64,000 nucleotides of DNA, taken from Paenibacillus sp. FSL H3-0469 (GTDB lineage Bacteria > Bacillota > Bacilli > Paenibacillales > Paenibacillaceae). A program made the position numbers and the translations under genes. The notes under the pieces were generated by a model, which ran no database searches, had not been told where the DNA came from, and worked only from the letters and a program-made list of their open reading frames with translations. Of this stretch, positions 35,000-44,465 are shown one piece after another. Location: contig NZ_CP150302.1 of assembly GCF_038051945.1 (NCBI RefSeq), positions 5,146,001 through 5,210,000 on the forward strand, in the 5' to 3' direction. Within the stretch, counting starts at the first letter, position 1; every line of letters starts with the position of its first letter.

Positions 35000-35030
35000 G
35001 CCGCCCTTATAGGGCGGCGTAGCCGTGTGC
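35000..35030 (+). repeat. Isolated copy of the leader repeat, with a perfect hairpin
   Basis: GCCGCCCTTATAGGGCGGC (35000-35018) is an 8-bp stem with a TAT loop. It is followed by GTAGCCGTGTGCACC, matching units of the 33097-33312 repeat. It lies in the gap between the two binding-protein genes and might act as an RNA stability or attenuation element. Confidence 0.6.
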
Positions 35031-35077
35031 ACCTGTATCACTCTTAATTTGCAAGTCTGCTAGAGGAGGGAACCCGA

Positions 35078-37987
35078 GTGAGAATATCATTATCCCGGCG
35101 GATGATGAACCGGACACTTGTAACCGTCATGCTGATCTCCATGATGGCGCTGCCTGCGGCAAGTGCAGAGCTGCCTGCTGCCCAGGCACAAGGTGTGACG
35201 GGGAACGGGCAGGAGATGCGGCAGCCGCCTGAGGGCAGCTATGAGCATTATCTGCAGCAATACGAGGGCGGGGAGCAGCCCCGTGAAGAAATTATGCTGA
35301 AGGGAGCCGATTATACCGGGGCCGAGGGGATGAGCCCGGAGGTGCTGACGGAGCTTGGCGGTGAGACGGGAAGATACGTCAGAACGGAGGAGAGCGGTTC
35401 GGTGGAGTGGCAGCTGGATGTGCCGAAGTCCGGGCTGTACCACATCTCTGTCCGGTATTATCCGGTGAAGGGCAAAAGCTCGGCGATTGAACGTGAGCTG
35501 CTGATCGACGGCAAGCTGCCGTTCACCAGCGCCCGCAATCTGTCCTTCGGGCGGATCTGGGTCAATGAGAACCCGGTGATCCAGCAGGATAACCGGGATA
35601 ACGATCTCCGGCCGCGCCAGATTGAGGCCCCGGCCTGGCAGGAGACCCTGCTGAGAGATACGGAAGGCTACTATGAGGAGCCTTACCAATTCTATCTGTC
35701 GGCCGGAAGGCACACCTTGACGATGGTATCCAGCAGAGAACCGATGGTCATCGACTATATTAAGCTGCACAGCTACGCTGCACCCGCTGCCTACGCAGAG
35801 GTGAAGCAGAGCTACGAGGCCAAGGGATATAAGGCCACCAGCGGGCACGCGGTGAAGGTGCAGGGGGAAGCGGCGGCCTACAAGTCCTCCCCGACCCTGT
35901 ATCCGGTCACAGACCGCTCAAGCCCTTCAACAGAGCCGTACGATGTCTCCAAGATCAGAATGAATACCATTGGCGGCAACAACTGGCGGGTACCGGGCCA
36001 ATGGATCGCCTGGGAGGTGGAAGCGCCGGAGGACGGTCTGTACAACATCACCATCAAAGGCCGGCAGGAGCTGCTAAGAGGGATATATTCCACACGCTCT
36101 ATGCGGATTGACGGAGAGATTCCGTTCCGGGAGATGCTGCAGATTCCGTTCTACTATGATTCGGATTGGCAGATGAACCGGCTGGGGAACGATGAGGAGC
36201 CTTATTTATTCTATTTAAGTAAAGGGAAACACGAATTGCAGCTGGAGGTCAGCCTTGGAGCCATTGCGCCGCTCTTGCGCCAGGTGGAGGCCAGTGTGCT
36301 GGACATTAATGCGATGTACCGCAAAATCCTGATGATTACAGGCAATGTGCCGGATCCGTACCGCGATTACAGGCTGGAGGAGCAAATCCCGGATATGACG
36401 GCGGTCTTCCGTGAGCAGAGCAAGATTCTGTATGGTGTATCGGAAGAGCTGGTCCGGCTTACAGGGGAAAAGAGTGATAAAACCGCAACCTTGAATAAAA
36501 CTGCCTATCAGCTGGCGGACATGGCCGATAAGCCGGAAACGGTGCAAAAGCGGCTGTCGCAGTTCAAAATCAACGTGGGCAGCGTAGGCTCCTGGATTCT
36601 GGAGGTACGGGAGCAGCCGCTGGAAATTGATTACCTGCTGCTGTCTTCGCCGGAAGTGAAGCTGCCAAAGGCGAATGCTTCCGGGTTCAGGAAGCTTGTG
36701 CATGAGGTGTCGTCCTTCACCCATTCGTTCTTCGAGGATTACAACACCATTGGCAATACCACGGAGAACGGAGAGACCATTGATGTATGGATCGGAACCG
36801 GCCGCGACCAGGCGCAGGTGCTGAAGGCAATGATTGATGATACATTTACCCCGCTCACCGGCATCGGTGTCAATCTGAAGCTGGTGAGTCCGAATGTGCT
36901 GCTGCGCGCCTCGCTGGCCGGGGAAGGCCCGGATGTGGCGATGCAGGTCGGCAATGATATGCCGGTGAACTTCGGGATGCGCAAAGCGGCAGAGGATCTG
37001 TCGAAGTATCCCGGCTATGAGGAAGTGGTGAAGCAGTTCAGAGACAGCGCGCTCGTGCCGTACCGGTTCGAGAATCAGGTCTTTGCCCTGCCGGAGCAGC
37101 AGATCTTCAACATGCTGTTCTACCGGAAGGATATTCTGCAGGAGCTGAATCTTGAGCCGCCGCAGACCTGGGATGAGGTATATGCAATGATTCCGGTGCT
37201 GCAGAAGCACCGGATGGATATGGCGCTGCCGCTCGCGCAGACGACAGGCGTGCCGGTGCTGGAGGTCAACCGCGCCTATGCCATGCTGCTCTATCAGATG
37301 GGCGGGTCCTTTTATCTGAATAACGGAGCGAAGAGCGGACTGGATACAGAGACCGGGCTGGCTGCCTTCAAGGACTGGACCAATTTCTATACCAGCTACA
37401 AGCTGCCGCTGATCTTCGACTTCCCGATGCGGTTCCGCACCGGCGAGATGCCGGTCGGCATTCAAGACTATACCTTCTATAACTATCTGAGCGTATCCGC
37501 GCCGGAGATTAAGGGGCTATGGGAATTCATTCCGGTTCCGGGCACGAAGCAGCCGGACGGCAGTATCCGCAGGGATGTGGCCAGCGGGGGCACCGCCGCA
37601 TTGATGCTTAAGCAGGCTAAGAACAAGGATGCCGCCTGGGAATTCATGAAGTGGTGGGTAGACAAGGATTCGCAGGTCCGCTTCGGCCGGGAGATGGAGG
37701 GCCTCATGGGCGCGGCTGCGCGGTATCCGACCGCCAACGTTGAAGCGCTTAAGGAGCTGCCGTGGCCGACAAGCGATTACCGCCATCTGGAGGAGCAGTG
37801 GCAATGGGTGCAGGGTGTGCCTGAGGTGCCGGGCGGTTACTTCACGGGCCGACATCTGGACAATGCGCTGCGCGAGGTCATCAACAATGGAACGAATACC
37901 GCCGATGCCCTGTACGATTATGTGCAGGAGATCGACTATGAGATTGATCAGAAGAGAGCAGAGTTCGATTTGAAACGAAGGGAATAG
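35078..37987 (+). CDS. Fusion: two beta-rich modules plus extracellular solute-binding domain
   Basis: This 969-residue exported protein starts with a signal peptide (cleavage near ASA/ELPAA, residue 30) and no lipobox. Two related modules follow (about 75-235 and 280-430); each ends with a DGxxPF strand and an EPYxFYLSxGxH motif, suggesting carbohydrate-binding jelly-roll folds. A linker helix region leads to a C-terminal SBP_bac_1 domain (about 560-960: DVWIGTGRDQAQVLKAMIDD, FYRKDILQELNLEPPQTWDEV). Such an attachment would couple polymer binding to import. GTG start has GAGGAGGGA 8-16 bases upstream. Confidence 0.85.
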   Translation: MRISLSRRMMNRTLVTVMLISMMALPAASAELPAAQAQGVTGNGQEMRQPPEGSYEHYLQQYEGGEQPREEIMLKGADYTGAEGMSPEVLTELGGETGRYVRTEESGSVEWQLDVPKSGLYHISVRYYPVKGKSSAIERELLIDGKLPFTSARNLSFGRIWVNENPVIQQDNRDNDLRPRQIEAPAWQETLLRDTEGYYEEPYQFYLSAGRHTLTMVSSREPMVIDYIKLHSYAAPAAYAEVKQSYEAKGYKATSGHAVKVQGEAAAYKSSPTLYPVTDRSSPSTEPYDVSKIRMNTIGGNNWRVPGQWIAWEVEAPEDGLYNITIKGRQELLRGIYSTRSMRIDGEIPFREMLQIPFYYDSDWQMNRLGNDEEPYLFYLSKGKHELQLEVSLGAIAPLLRQVEASVLDINAMYRKILMITGNVPDPYRDYRLEEQIPDMTAVFREQSKILYGVSEELVRLTGEKSDKTATLNKTAYQLADMADKPETVQKRLSQFKINVGSVGSWILEVREQPLEIDYLLLSSPEVKLPKANASGFRKLVHEVSSFTHSFFEDYNTIGNTTENGETIDVWIGTGRDQAQVLKAMIDDTFTPLTGIGVNLKLVSPNVLLRASLAGEGPDVAMQVGNDMPVNFGMRKAAEDLSKYPGYEEVVKQFRDSALVPYRFENQVFALPEQQIFNMLFYRKDILQELNLEPPQTWDEVYAMIPVLQKHRMDMALPLAQTTGVPVLEVNRAYAMLLYQMGGSFYLNNGAKSGLDTETGLAAFKDWTNFYTSYKLPLIFDFPMRFRTGEMPVGIQDYTFYNYLSVSAPEIKGLWEFIPVPGTKQPDGSIRRDVASGGTAALMLKQAKNKDAAWEFMKWWVDKDSQVRFGREMEGLMGAAARYPTANVEALKELPWPTSDYRHLEEQWQWVQGVPEVPGGYFTGRHLDNALREVINNGTNTADALYDYVQEIDYEIDQKRAEFDLKRRE

Positions 37988-37999
37988 GGAGGGACTCTT

Positions 38000-38965
38000 G
38001 TGCAGAAAGTCAAAAATACGGCCGAACCCTTGATTCAGCCCCGGCTGTCCCCTTCCGGGCTGCGTAATTACTGGGCATTGTTCGGCAAGGATGTGCGGCG
38101 GGATAAACACCTGTATATCCTGCTGGCTCCATATATGGTGCTGTTTCTGTTGTTTACCGTGCTGCCGGTGGTGATATCGATCATCTTCAGCTTCACGCAC
38201 TTCAACATGCTGGAGATGCCGCGCTGGATCGGCTGGGAGAATTATTCCAAGCTGCTCTGGAACGATGATGTGTTCCTGATCGGGGTCAAGAATACGCTGA
38301 TTTTCTCAGTGGTTACCGGACCGGTCAGCTATATCGCCTGTTTTCTGTTTGCCTGGCTGATCAATGAGCTGAACCCCAAGCTGCGGGCGTTTATGACCCT
38401 GATCTTTTTTGCGCCGTCCATTTCGGGGAATGTATTCTTCATCTGGCAGATTATCTTCTCCAGTGACTCCTACGGGATTATCAACGGCTTTCTGATGCAG
38501 CTTGGTGTAATTTATGAGCCGATCCAATGGCTGCAGGACCCCAAGTATATGCTGGGGATCATCATGCTGGTACAGCTCTGGCTAAGTCTGGGGACCAGCT
38601 TCCTGGCCTTCATCGCCGGACTGCAGACCGTTGACAAGACGTTATATGAAGCAGGGGCTGTGGACGGTGTCAAAAACCGCTGGCAGGAGCTGTGGTTCAT
38701 TACGCTGCCTTCCATGCGCCCGCAGCTGATGTTCGGCGCGGTCATTCAGATCACGGCGTCGCTGGCAGTTGCCGATGTGGCTATGGCGCTGGCAGGCTTC
38801 CCGAGTGTGCAATACGGGGCGCATACGATTGTAACCCATCTGGTGGACTACGGTACGATCCGCTTCGAGATGGGCTATGCCTCGGCGATTGCCACCGTGC
38901 TGTTCGTGATGATGCTGGGCAGCAATCTGATTGTCCAAAAGCTGCTGAAGAGGGTGGGTGAATAA
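38000..38965 (+). CDS. CUT1 sugar ABC permease, MalF/UgpA-like
   Basis: This 321-residue protein has six main hydrophobic segments after a cytosolic N-terminal tail. The ATPase-coupling EAA loop reads YEAGAVDGVKNRWQELWFITLPSMRP. Its start (GTG) is 12 bp after the fusion binding protein and carries GGGAGGGAC upstream. The next gene is the partner permease, 5 bp on. It serves the fused binding protein by position. Confidence 0.92.
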   Translation: MQKVKNTAEPLIQPRLSPSGLRNYWALFGKDVRRDKHLYILLAPYMVLFLLFTVLPVVISIIFSFTHFNMLEMPRWIGWENYSKLLWNDDVFLIGVKNTLIFSVVTGPVSYIACFLFAWLINELNPKLRAFMTLIFFAPSISGNVFFIWQIIFSSDSYGIINGFLMQLGVIYEPIQWLQDPKYMLGIIMLVQLWLSLGTSFLAFIAGLQTVDKTLYEAGAVDGVKNRWQELWFITLPSMRPQLMFGAVIQITASLAVADVAMALAGFPSVQYGAHTIVTHLVDYGTIRFEMGYASAIATVLFVMMLGSNLIVQKLLKRVGE

Positions 38966-38970
38966 GCGGG

Positions 38971-39834
38971 ATGAAGCTGGCGATACGTCTGAACAAAAAA
39001 GTAAACCGTTCCTGGCAGGTCGATGCCCTGCTGTTCCTGGCCCTGGCCGGATTCGGATCATTCATGGCGATTCCGTTAATTTATGTCATTAACAATGCGT
39101 TCAAGCCACTGGATGAGCTGTTTATTTTCCCGCCTACGCTGTTTGTACGCAATGCCACGCTTGAGAACTTCGCCAATCTGTTTCAGGTGATGAAAAATTC
39201 CTGGGTGCCGTTCTCCAGATATATATTTAACACCGTATTCATTACCGCCGCCGGTACAGCCGGGCATATCCTGCTGGCCTCGGCGGCGGCTTACCCGCTG
39301 GCAAAGCATAGATTCCGCGGCTCTAAGGTGCTGTTCACCGTGGTTGTCCTGTCGCTGATGTTCTCGCCGCATGTCACCGCGATACCGAACTATATGATTA
39401 TGTCCGCTCTGGGCTGGATGGACACCTACCAGGCGGTTATCGTTCCTGCCTTTGCCTATCCGCTGGGACTCTATCTAATGAAGCAGTTCATGGAGCAGAT
39501 CCCGGATGCGCTGCTGGAGGCGGCGAAGATTGACGGGGCAAGTGAATACCGCATTTTCTGGCAGGTCGTCATGCCGCTGGTGAAGCCGGCCTGGCTGACG
39601 CTGCTCATCCTGATGATGCAGATGCTGTGGGGCACGGACGGCGGCAGCTTCATCTACAGCGAGCAGCTCAAGACGCTGCATTACGCGATGGGCCAGATTA
39701 TTCAGGGCGGGATCGCCCGTGCAGGAGTCGGGGCTGCAGTAGCGGTGATTATGATGACGGTGCCGATTGTGACGTTCATTCTGTCACAGAGCAATGTGAT
39801 TCAGACGATGGCTTCGTCCGGCATGAAGGACTGA
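38971..39834 (+). CDS. CUT1 sugar ABC permease, MalG-like
   Basis: This 287-residue permease has six segments and the EAA loop LLEAAKIDGASEYRIFWQVVMPLVKPA. It pairs with the gene just upstream. Typical PTLFVRNATLENF and LMKQFMEQIPDA stretches are present. The start is 5 bp after the previous stop. Confidence 0.92.
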   Translation: MKLAIRLNKKVNRSWQVDALLFLALAGFGSFMAIPLIYVINNAFKPLDELFIFPPTLFVRNATLENFANLFQVMKNSWVPFSRYIFNTVFITAAGTAGHILLASAAAYPLAKHRFRGSKVLFTVVVLSLMFSPHVTAIPNYMIMSALGWMDTYQAVIVPAFAYPLGLYLMKQFMEQIPDALLEAAKIDGASEYRIFWQVVMPLVKPAWLTLLILMMQMLWGTDGGSFIYSEQLKTLHYAMGQIIQGGIARAGVGAAVAVIMMTVPIVTFILSQSNVIQTMASSGMKD

Positions 39835-39838
39835 AGCG

Positions 39839-41296
39839 ATGGAGGCGTTAGGGTTGAGAATAAAGTCATCGATACTGGTGCTTGTATCCGTGCTGCTGCT
39901 TGTGAGCCTGTGTCCAAGGCCGGCCGGGGCTGCGCCGTATGAAGGATATACCTACTCCTACTGGGGCGAGGCGGTTCAGTCGCCGATTGCCTATCTTCCT
40001 TCGAGGGCCATCGGCGGGCTAGAGGCAGGAACAGGAGCCTGGAATGCTCCGGGGGACCTGTTCGTTTCGGCGGAGGGGCTGCTGTACGTGCTCGATTCCG
40101 GGAACGGGCGGATTGTGGTGCTGGATAAGGAGTGGAACACACTCCGTGTTATCGAAGGCTTCCAGAACGGGGAGAAGAAGGACAGCTTCAATAACCCGGA
40201 GGGACTCTTCGTTACGGACGCCGGCCGGATCTACGTGGCAGATACGGAGAATGGGCGGCTGGTCGAGCTGGACGGCACAGGGACCTTCGTGCGGGAGATT
40301 GGACCGCCGAAGGCGGATGTGATCGGAGCGGGTTTTGAATATTTTCCGCGGAAGGTGATTGTTGATAAGGCAGGCCGCATCTATGTGGTTGGCAGAGGGG
40401 TCTATGAAGGGCTGATCGAGTTCGACAGCGACGGGCAGTTCACGGGCTTCATGGGCACGAACAAGGTGCAGTTTGATCCGGTGGATCTGTTCTGGAAGTC
40501 GGTATCGACCAAGGAGCAGCGCGAGAAGATGGTGCAGTTCATTCCGCTGGAATTCAATAATACCGATGTCGATGAGGATGGCTTCATCTATACCACTACA
40601 GTGGATAAGAAGACCTTTTCTCCGGTAAAAAGACTGAATCCCTCCGGCATCGATGTCCTGCGGGTCAGCAAAGAGATCCCGCCCATCGGCGATCTGAGCC
40701 GGGACCGCTCCGCCTTCATTGATATTGATGTGACCGGAAACGGAGTCTACCGGGTACTGGACTCCACGCGCGGGCGGGTGTTCACCTACAATGAGGACGG
40801 CAAGCTGCTGTATGTCATCGGTCAACTAGGCAGCCAGCTCGGTACCTTCAAGAACCCGGCGGCGGTGGAGAGCTATGAGAATGCAATCTATGTACTGGAC
40901 CGTGATCTGGGGAGAATTACCGAGTTCACAGTGACTCAGTTCGGCAGCATGGTCAATGAAGCCAACACCCTGTACAGCTCCGGTAAGCATGATGAAGCCG
41001 CTAAGCTGTGGCGGGAGGTGCTGAAGCTGGATGCCAACTATGAGATGGCGTATGTCGGCATCGGCAAATCGCTGCTCCGCCAAGGCGAATATAAGGAGGC
41101 TATGACTTATCTGAAGCTGGGTAATGACCGCGAATATTACTCCAAGGCGCTTGGGAAATACCGCAGGGAGTATATGCGCGATTATTTCAGCCTCTATATG
41201 ACCGGAATAATAGCCGTGCTGCTGGGCGGCTACGTCATCGTCCGCCTGGTAAAGCGGCCGAGAAAGGAAGGGAGGGTTCAGGATGCCGTTTCTTAA
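39839..41296 (+). CDS. Exported NHL-propeller protein with TPR and C-terminal membrane helix
   Basis: This 485-residue protein has an N-terminal signal or anchor (about 8-30) and several NHL-type blades (APGDLFVSAEGLLYVLDSGNGRIVVL, NPEGLFVTDAGRIYVADTENGRLVEL and others to about residue 365). A TPR-like segment follows (about 375-445: SGKHDEAAKLWREVLKLDANYEMAYVGIGKSLLRQGEYKEAM), then one membrane helix (about 455-473) and a basic tail. The propeller faces outside and may bind protein or glycan. ATG 39839 has AAGGA 9 bases upstream; TTG 39854 with GGAGG is an equal alternative start. Confidence 0.8.
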   Translation: MEALGLRIKSSILVLVSVLLLVSLCPRPAGAAPYEGYTYSYWGEAVQSPIAYLPSRAIGGLEAGTGAWNAPGDLFVSAEGLLYVLDSGNGRIVVLDKEWNTLRVIEGFQNGEKKDSFNNPEGLFVTDAGRIYVADTENGRLVELDGTGTFVREIGPPKADVIGAGFEYFPRKVIVDKAGRIYVVGRGVYEGLIEFDSDGQFTGFMGTNKVQFDPVDLFWKSVSTKEQREKMVQFIPLEFNNTDVDEDGFIYTTTVDKKTFSPVKRLNPSGIDVLRVSKEIPPIGDLSRDRSAFIDIDVTGNGVYRVLDSTRGRVFTYNEDGKLLYVIGQLGSQLGTFKNPAAVESYENAIYVLDRDLGRITEFTVTQFGSMVNEANTLYSSGKHDEAAKLWREVLKLDANYEMAYVGIGKSLLRQGEYKEAMTYLKLGNDREYYSKALGKYRREYMRDYFSLYMTGIIAVLLGGYVIVRLVKRPRKEGRVQDAVS

Positions 41297-41906
41297 GGAC
41301 ATTAAATATTCACTGCATGTAGCAGTGCACCCCTTCGATGGATTCTGGGATCTGAAATACGAAAATAAGGGCAAGCTGCGCATGGCACTGGGCATTCTTA
41401 TGGCCCTTACCCTGACTATGATTGTGAAGCGCCAATATGTAGGCTATGTGGTCAATTATAATCACCCGCTTGCACTGAACAGCATCAATGAGCTCAAGTA
41501 TATTATTTTCCCGTTCCTGCTCTGGTGCCTGGCGAACTGGTCCCTGACGACGCTGATGGACGGGGAAGGGAAGTTCGGAGAGATCGTCATTACGACAGGC
41601 TACGCCCTGCTTCCGCTGATTCTGATCAACATTCCCAATATCCTGCTCAGCAACGTGATCACGCTGCGGGAGGCTTCCTTCTATCATTTGCTGGATGCTC
41701 TGGCCACGCTCTGGTTCGTATGGCTCTTGTTCATCGGGACCATGACCGTTCATCAGTACACGGTGCTCAAAACGATTACAACCATGCTGCTGACGCTGGC
41801 TGTGGTGGGCATCATCATCTTCCTGGGCCTGCTGTTCTTCAATCTGATCCAGCAAATTGTCAGTTTTGTCTATACCGTCTACCAGGAGCTTTCACTTCGC
41901 GGATAA
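41283..41906 (+). CDS. Yip1-type membrane protein
   Basis: This 207-residue protein has five hydrophobic segments in the Yip1-domain arrangement, after a short N-terminal stretch HPFDGFWDLKYENKG that is typical of the family in Firmicutes. Its start overlaps the NHL-TPR gene by 14 bp, so they are coupled. The role in bacteria is unknown; the conserved context suggests it forms a membrane complex with the NHL-TPR protein. Confidence 0.8.
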   Translation: MPFLKDIKYSLHVAVHPFDGFWDLKYENKGKLRMALGILMALTLTMIVKRQYVGYVVNYNHPLALNSINELKYIIFPFLLWCLANWSLTTLMDGEGKFGEIVITTGYALLPLILINIPNILLSNVITLREASFYHLLDALATLWFVWLLFIGTMTVHQYTVLKTITTMLLTLAVVGIIIFLGLLFFNLIQQIVSFVYTVYQELSLRG

Positions 41907-41924
41907 GAAAGGAGGAGCCAGGCT

Positions 41925-44465
41925 TTGAAGAAGAAGCTAACCATCATTGCAATTGTACTTATGCTAAGCGGGGCAGCCGTTCTGCCTTACGCGGACTTGG
42001 CGGAATCCGCACCTGAAGCGGAAGCGGCGGTACAGTTTGAAGTGCAGAGCGGGCAGAATACCCGCACCCCGGAAGCGCCGGAGCTATCCGCAGATCTGAA
42101 GGCGGCCCTGGACAACGAGTATTTGACCCTGTATCTGAATCAGACGACTACGGAGGTTGCCGTTAAGGATAAGAAGAGCGGAGCGATCTGGTATTCTAAC
42201 CCGCAGGACCGTGAACAGGACGCTGTTGCCACCGGCTATAACAAATCCAAGCTGAATGTGCAGGTAGAGCTGACCTACTATGACAGTAAGGGCAATCTCA
42301 TGAACTACGACAACTACACCCACAGTGTGCAGAGTGGCCAGTTCACCATCGAGGAATCAGCCGATAGCCTGAACATCGTGTACACACTGGGGGAGGTCAA
42401 GAGCAACATCGACGGCATTCCCAAATACATCAGTGAAGAACGCTTCCGTACCCTGATCATCGGCCGCCTTGAGAAGGAGAGCGACAAGAAGGAGATTGAG
42501 AAGCGGTTCAGGTACGATGAATCGAGTAAGCGGTATGAGCGAAGAGATACCTCCTTCAAGGGAGTGGGGCTGAAGAAGGTAACCACCTTGTTTGGGCAGA
42601 TTGGCTATGATGAGGCGCAAATCGCCATCGATAAAGCCGCCTACGGTGAAGAGGATGACGGAGCCGCCCTGGTGACACTTCCCCTGGAATACCGGCTGGA
42701 CGGGAAGCAGCTGAAAGTAGGCATCCCGGGCGACAAGGTGCGGTATCCGGATACCATGCACATTCAGACATTGTCGCTGCTTCCGTTTTTTGGGGCGAGC
42801 GGGACAAAGGATGAAGGCTACAGCCTGGTGCCGGACGGCTCCGGGTCACTGATACACTTCAATAATAACAAGCTCTATGCTACCCCTTACCGTACAGCGA
42901 TGTACGGGCCGGATGCTGCGCTGACCCAGCTGGGGCAAGTGCAGAAGGAGGAGACCGCAAGGCTGCCTGTATTCGGCATGAAGGTTGAAGACCGGGGCTT
43001 CCTGGCGGTGATCGAGAGCGGGGACGCGGTTGCGGCTGTGGAGGCAGATGTCAGCGGGCGGCTGAATCAGTATAACAATGTCTTCTCCAGCTATACGCTG
43101 GGCAGTCTGGAGGAAGTGACACTGACCAACGGCTGGCGCTCCAGTACAGTGAAGCAATTTCAGGCGGGGATCTACCCCGGAGATATCACTGTAGCGTACA
43201 GCTTCCTTGATCAGGAGGAAGCCAGCTATTCAGGTATGGCCGCGCATTACCGGGAGTACTTAATCGAACATACCGGGATGGCAAGGCTGGACGGGACAGA
43301 GAACGTTCCCTTTTACCTGGAATTGATCGGCGGCATTCCGAAGAAGAAATTCTTCCTGGGCATTCCTTACAGCGCTTATGAGCCGCTTACCTCCTTCAAG
43401 GAGGCCAAGGCCATTCTGGAGCAGATGCAGGAGAAGGGGATCGGGGACATTCAACTGCGGTATACCGGATGGTTCAACGGCGGCATCAACCATAATTACC
43501 CGAAGGGCGTATCTGTAGACAGCAAGCTTGGCGGGACCGGTGGGCTTAAGGAGCTGCAGGCCTACGCACAGGATAAGGGGATTACACTGTATCCCGATGC
43601 TTCTTTCCTGCAGACCTTTCCGGAAGCCAAGGGACTCCGCAAGTCACAGGCCTCCCGGCTGATTACGGGTAAGCTGGCGCATACGTATCCCTTCGACTTC
43701 TCCATGCTGAAGCTGGATGTGCAGGAGCCCTCCGGTTATGTCGTCAGCCCCCGGGTATTGCCGGGTGTGGTAGACGGCTTCCTTGGGGATTATGCAGAGC
43801 TTGGAGTAGACGGCTTGTCCCTGCGGGATCTCGGCAGCGGGCTGAATTCCGATTTCAATGCGGAGGAACTGGTTGACCGCCAGCAGGCCGAGGGAATCGT
43901 CAAGGAGCAGATGGAGCGTATGAGCAGCTCGGTGCCCCGCCTGATGGTGGAAGGCGGCAATGCGTACGCGGCTCCCTTCGCCCGCCATATAGTGGCTGCG
44001 CCCATGCAGAGCAGCGGGTTCAATATTACGGATGAGAGCATCCCTTTCTTCCAGATGGTATACCACGGTTATCTGCAATATGCCGGAACTGCCTGGAATA
44101 TGGCTGACGATCAGGATGCATCGCTCAGTCTGCTGAAGGCGCTGGAGACCGGGAGCGCACCGTATTACACCTGGTTCTATGCTGATCCTTCCGCGATCAA
44201 AATGACGGGCTTTGGCAGCCTCTACTCCGCCGATTACCGCAGCTGGATTGACCAGGCAGCCGGGCAGTATCAGGCGTTGAGCCTTGTGCTGAAGAATGTC
44301 CAGTCCCAGACGATCAGAGAGCATAAGAAGCTGGCGGAAGGTGTCTATCAGACGACTTATGAAGCAGGCACCACGATTATAGTCAATTACAACCGTGCGC
44401 CGGTGAGTGTGGGCGGAGTAACCATAGACGGACGGAATTACCGGGTAGGAGGTGAGCAGCAATAA
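41925..44465 (+). CDS. DUF5696 exported protein
   Basis: This 846-residue protein has a signal or anchor helix (about 4-25) and a beta-rich N-terminal half, beginning with NEYLTLYLNQTTTEVAVKDKKSGAIWYSNP. A C-terminal half with TIM-barrel-like spacing follows (FYLELIGGIPKKKFFLGIPYSAYEPLTSFKEAKAILEQM, GIGDIQLRYTGWFNGGINH, GVDGLSLRDLGSGLNSDF). I recognise DUF5696; a glycoside-hydrolase-like activity is plausible but unproved. TTG start has GGAGGAG 9 bases upstream. The TAA stop overlaps the next ATG. Confidence 0.85.
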   Translation: MKKKLTIIAIVLMLSGAAVLPYADLAESAPEAEAAVQFEVQSGQNTRTPEAPELSADLKAALDNEYLTLYLNQTTTEVAVKDKKSGAIWYSNPQDREQDAVATGYNKSKLNVQVELTYYDSKGNLMNYDNYTHSVQSGQFTIEESADSLNIVYTLGEVKSNIDGIPKYISEERFRTLIIGRLEKESDKKEIEKRFRYDESSKRYERRDTSFKGVGLKKVTTLFGQIGYDEAQIAIDKAAYGEEDDGAALVTLPLEYRLDGKQLKVGIPGDKVRYPDTMHIQTLSLLPFFGASGTKDEGYSLVPDGSGSLIHFNNNKLYATPYRTAMYGPDAALTQLGQVQKEETARLPVFGMKVEDRGFLAVIESGDAVAAVEADVSGRLNQYNNVFSSYTLGSLEEVTLTNGWRSSTVKQFQAGIYPGDITVAYSFLDQEEASYSGMAAHYREYLIEHTGMARLDGTENVPFYLELIGGIPKKKFFLGIPYSAYEPLTSFKEAKAILEQMQEKGIGDIQLRYTGWFNGGINHNYPKGVSVDSKLGGTGGLKELQAYAQDKGITLYPDASFLQTFPEAKGLRKSQASRLITGKLAHTYPFDFSMLKLDVQEPSGYVVSPRVLPGVVDGFLGDYAELGVDGLSLRDLGSGLNSDFNAEELVDRQQAEGIVKEQMERMSSSVPRLMVEGGNAYAAPFARHIVAAPMQSSGFNITDESIPFFQMVYHGYLQYAGTAWNMADDQDASLSLLKALETGSAPYYTWFYADPSAIKMTGFGSLYSADYRSWIDQAAGQYQALSLVLKNVQSQTIREHKKLAEGVYQTTYEAGTTIIVNYNRAPVSVGGVTIDGRNYRVGGEQQ

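Noticed and set aside
36215..37465. Antisense open frame opposite the fused binding protein
   Set aside because: Shadow of a well-supported gene, without ribosome site or domain.
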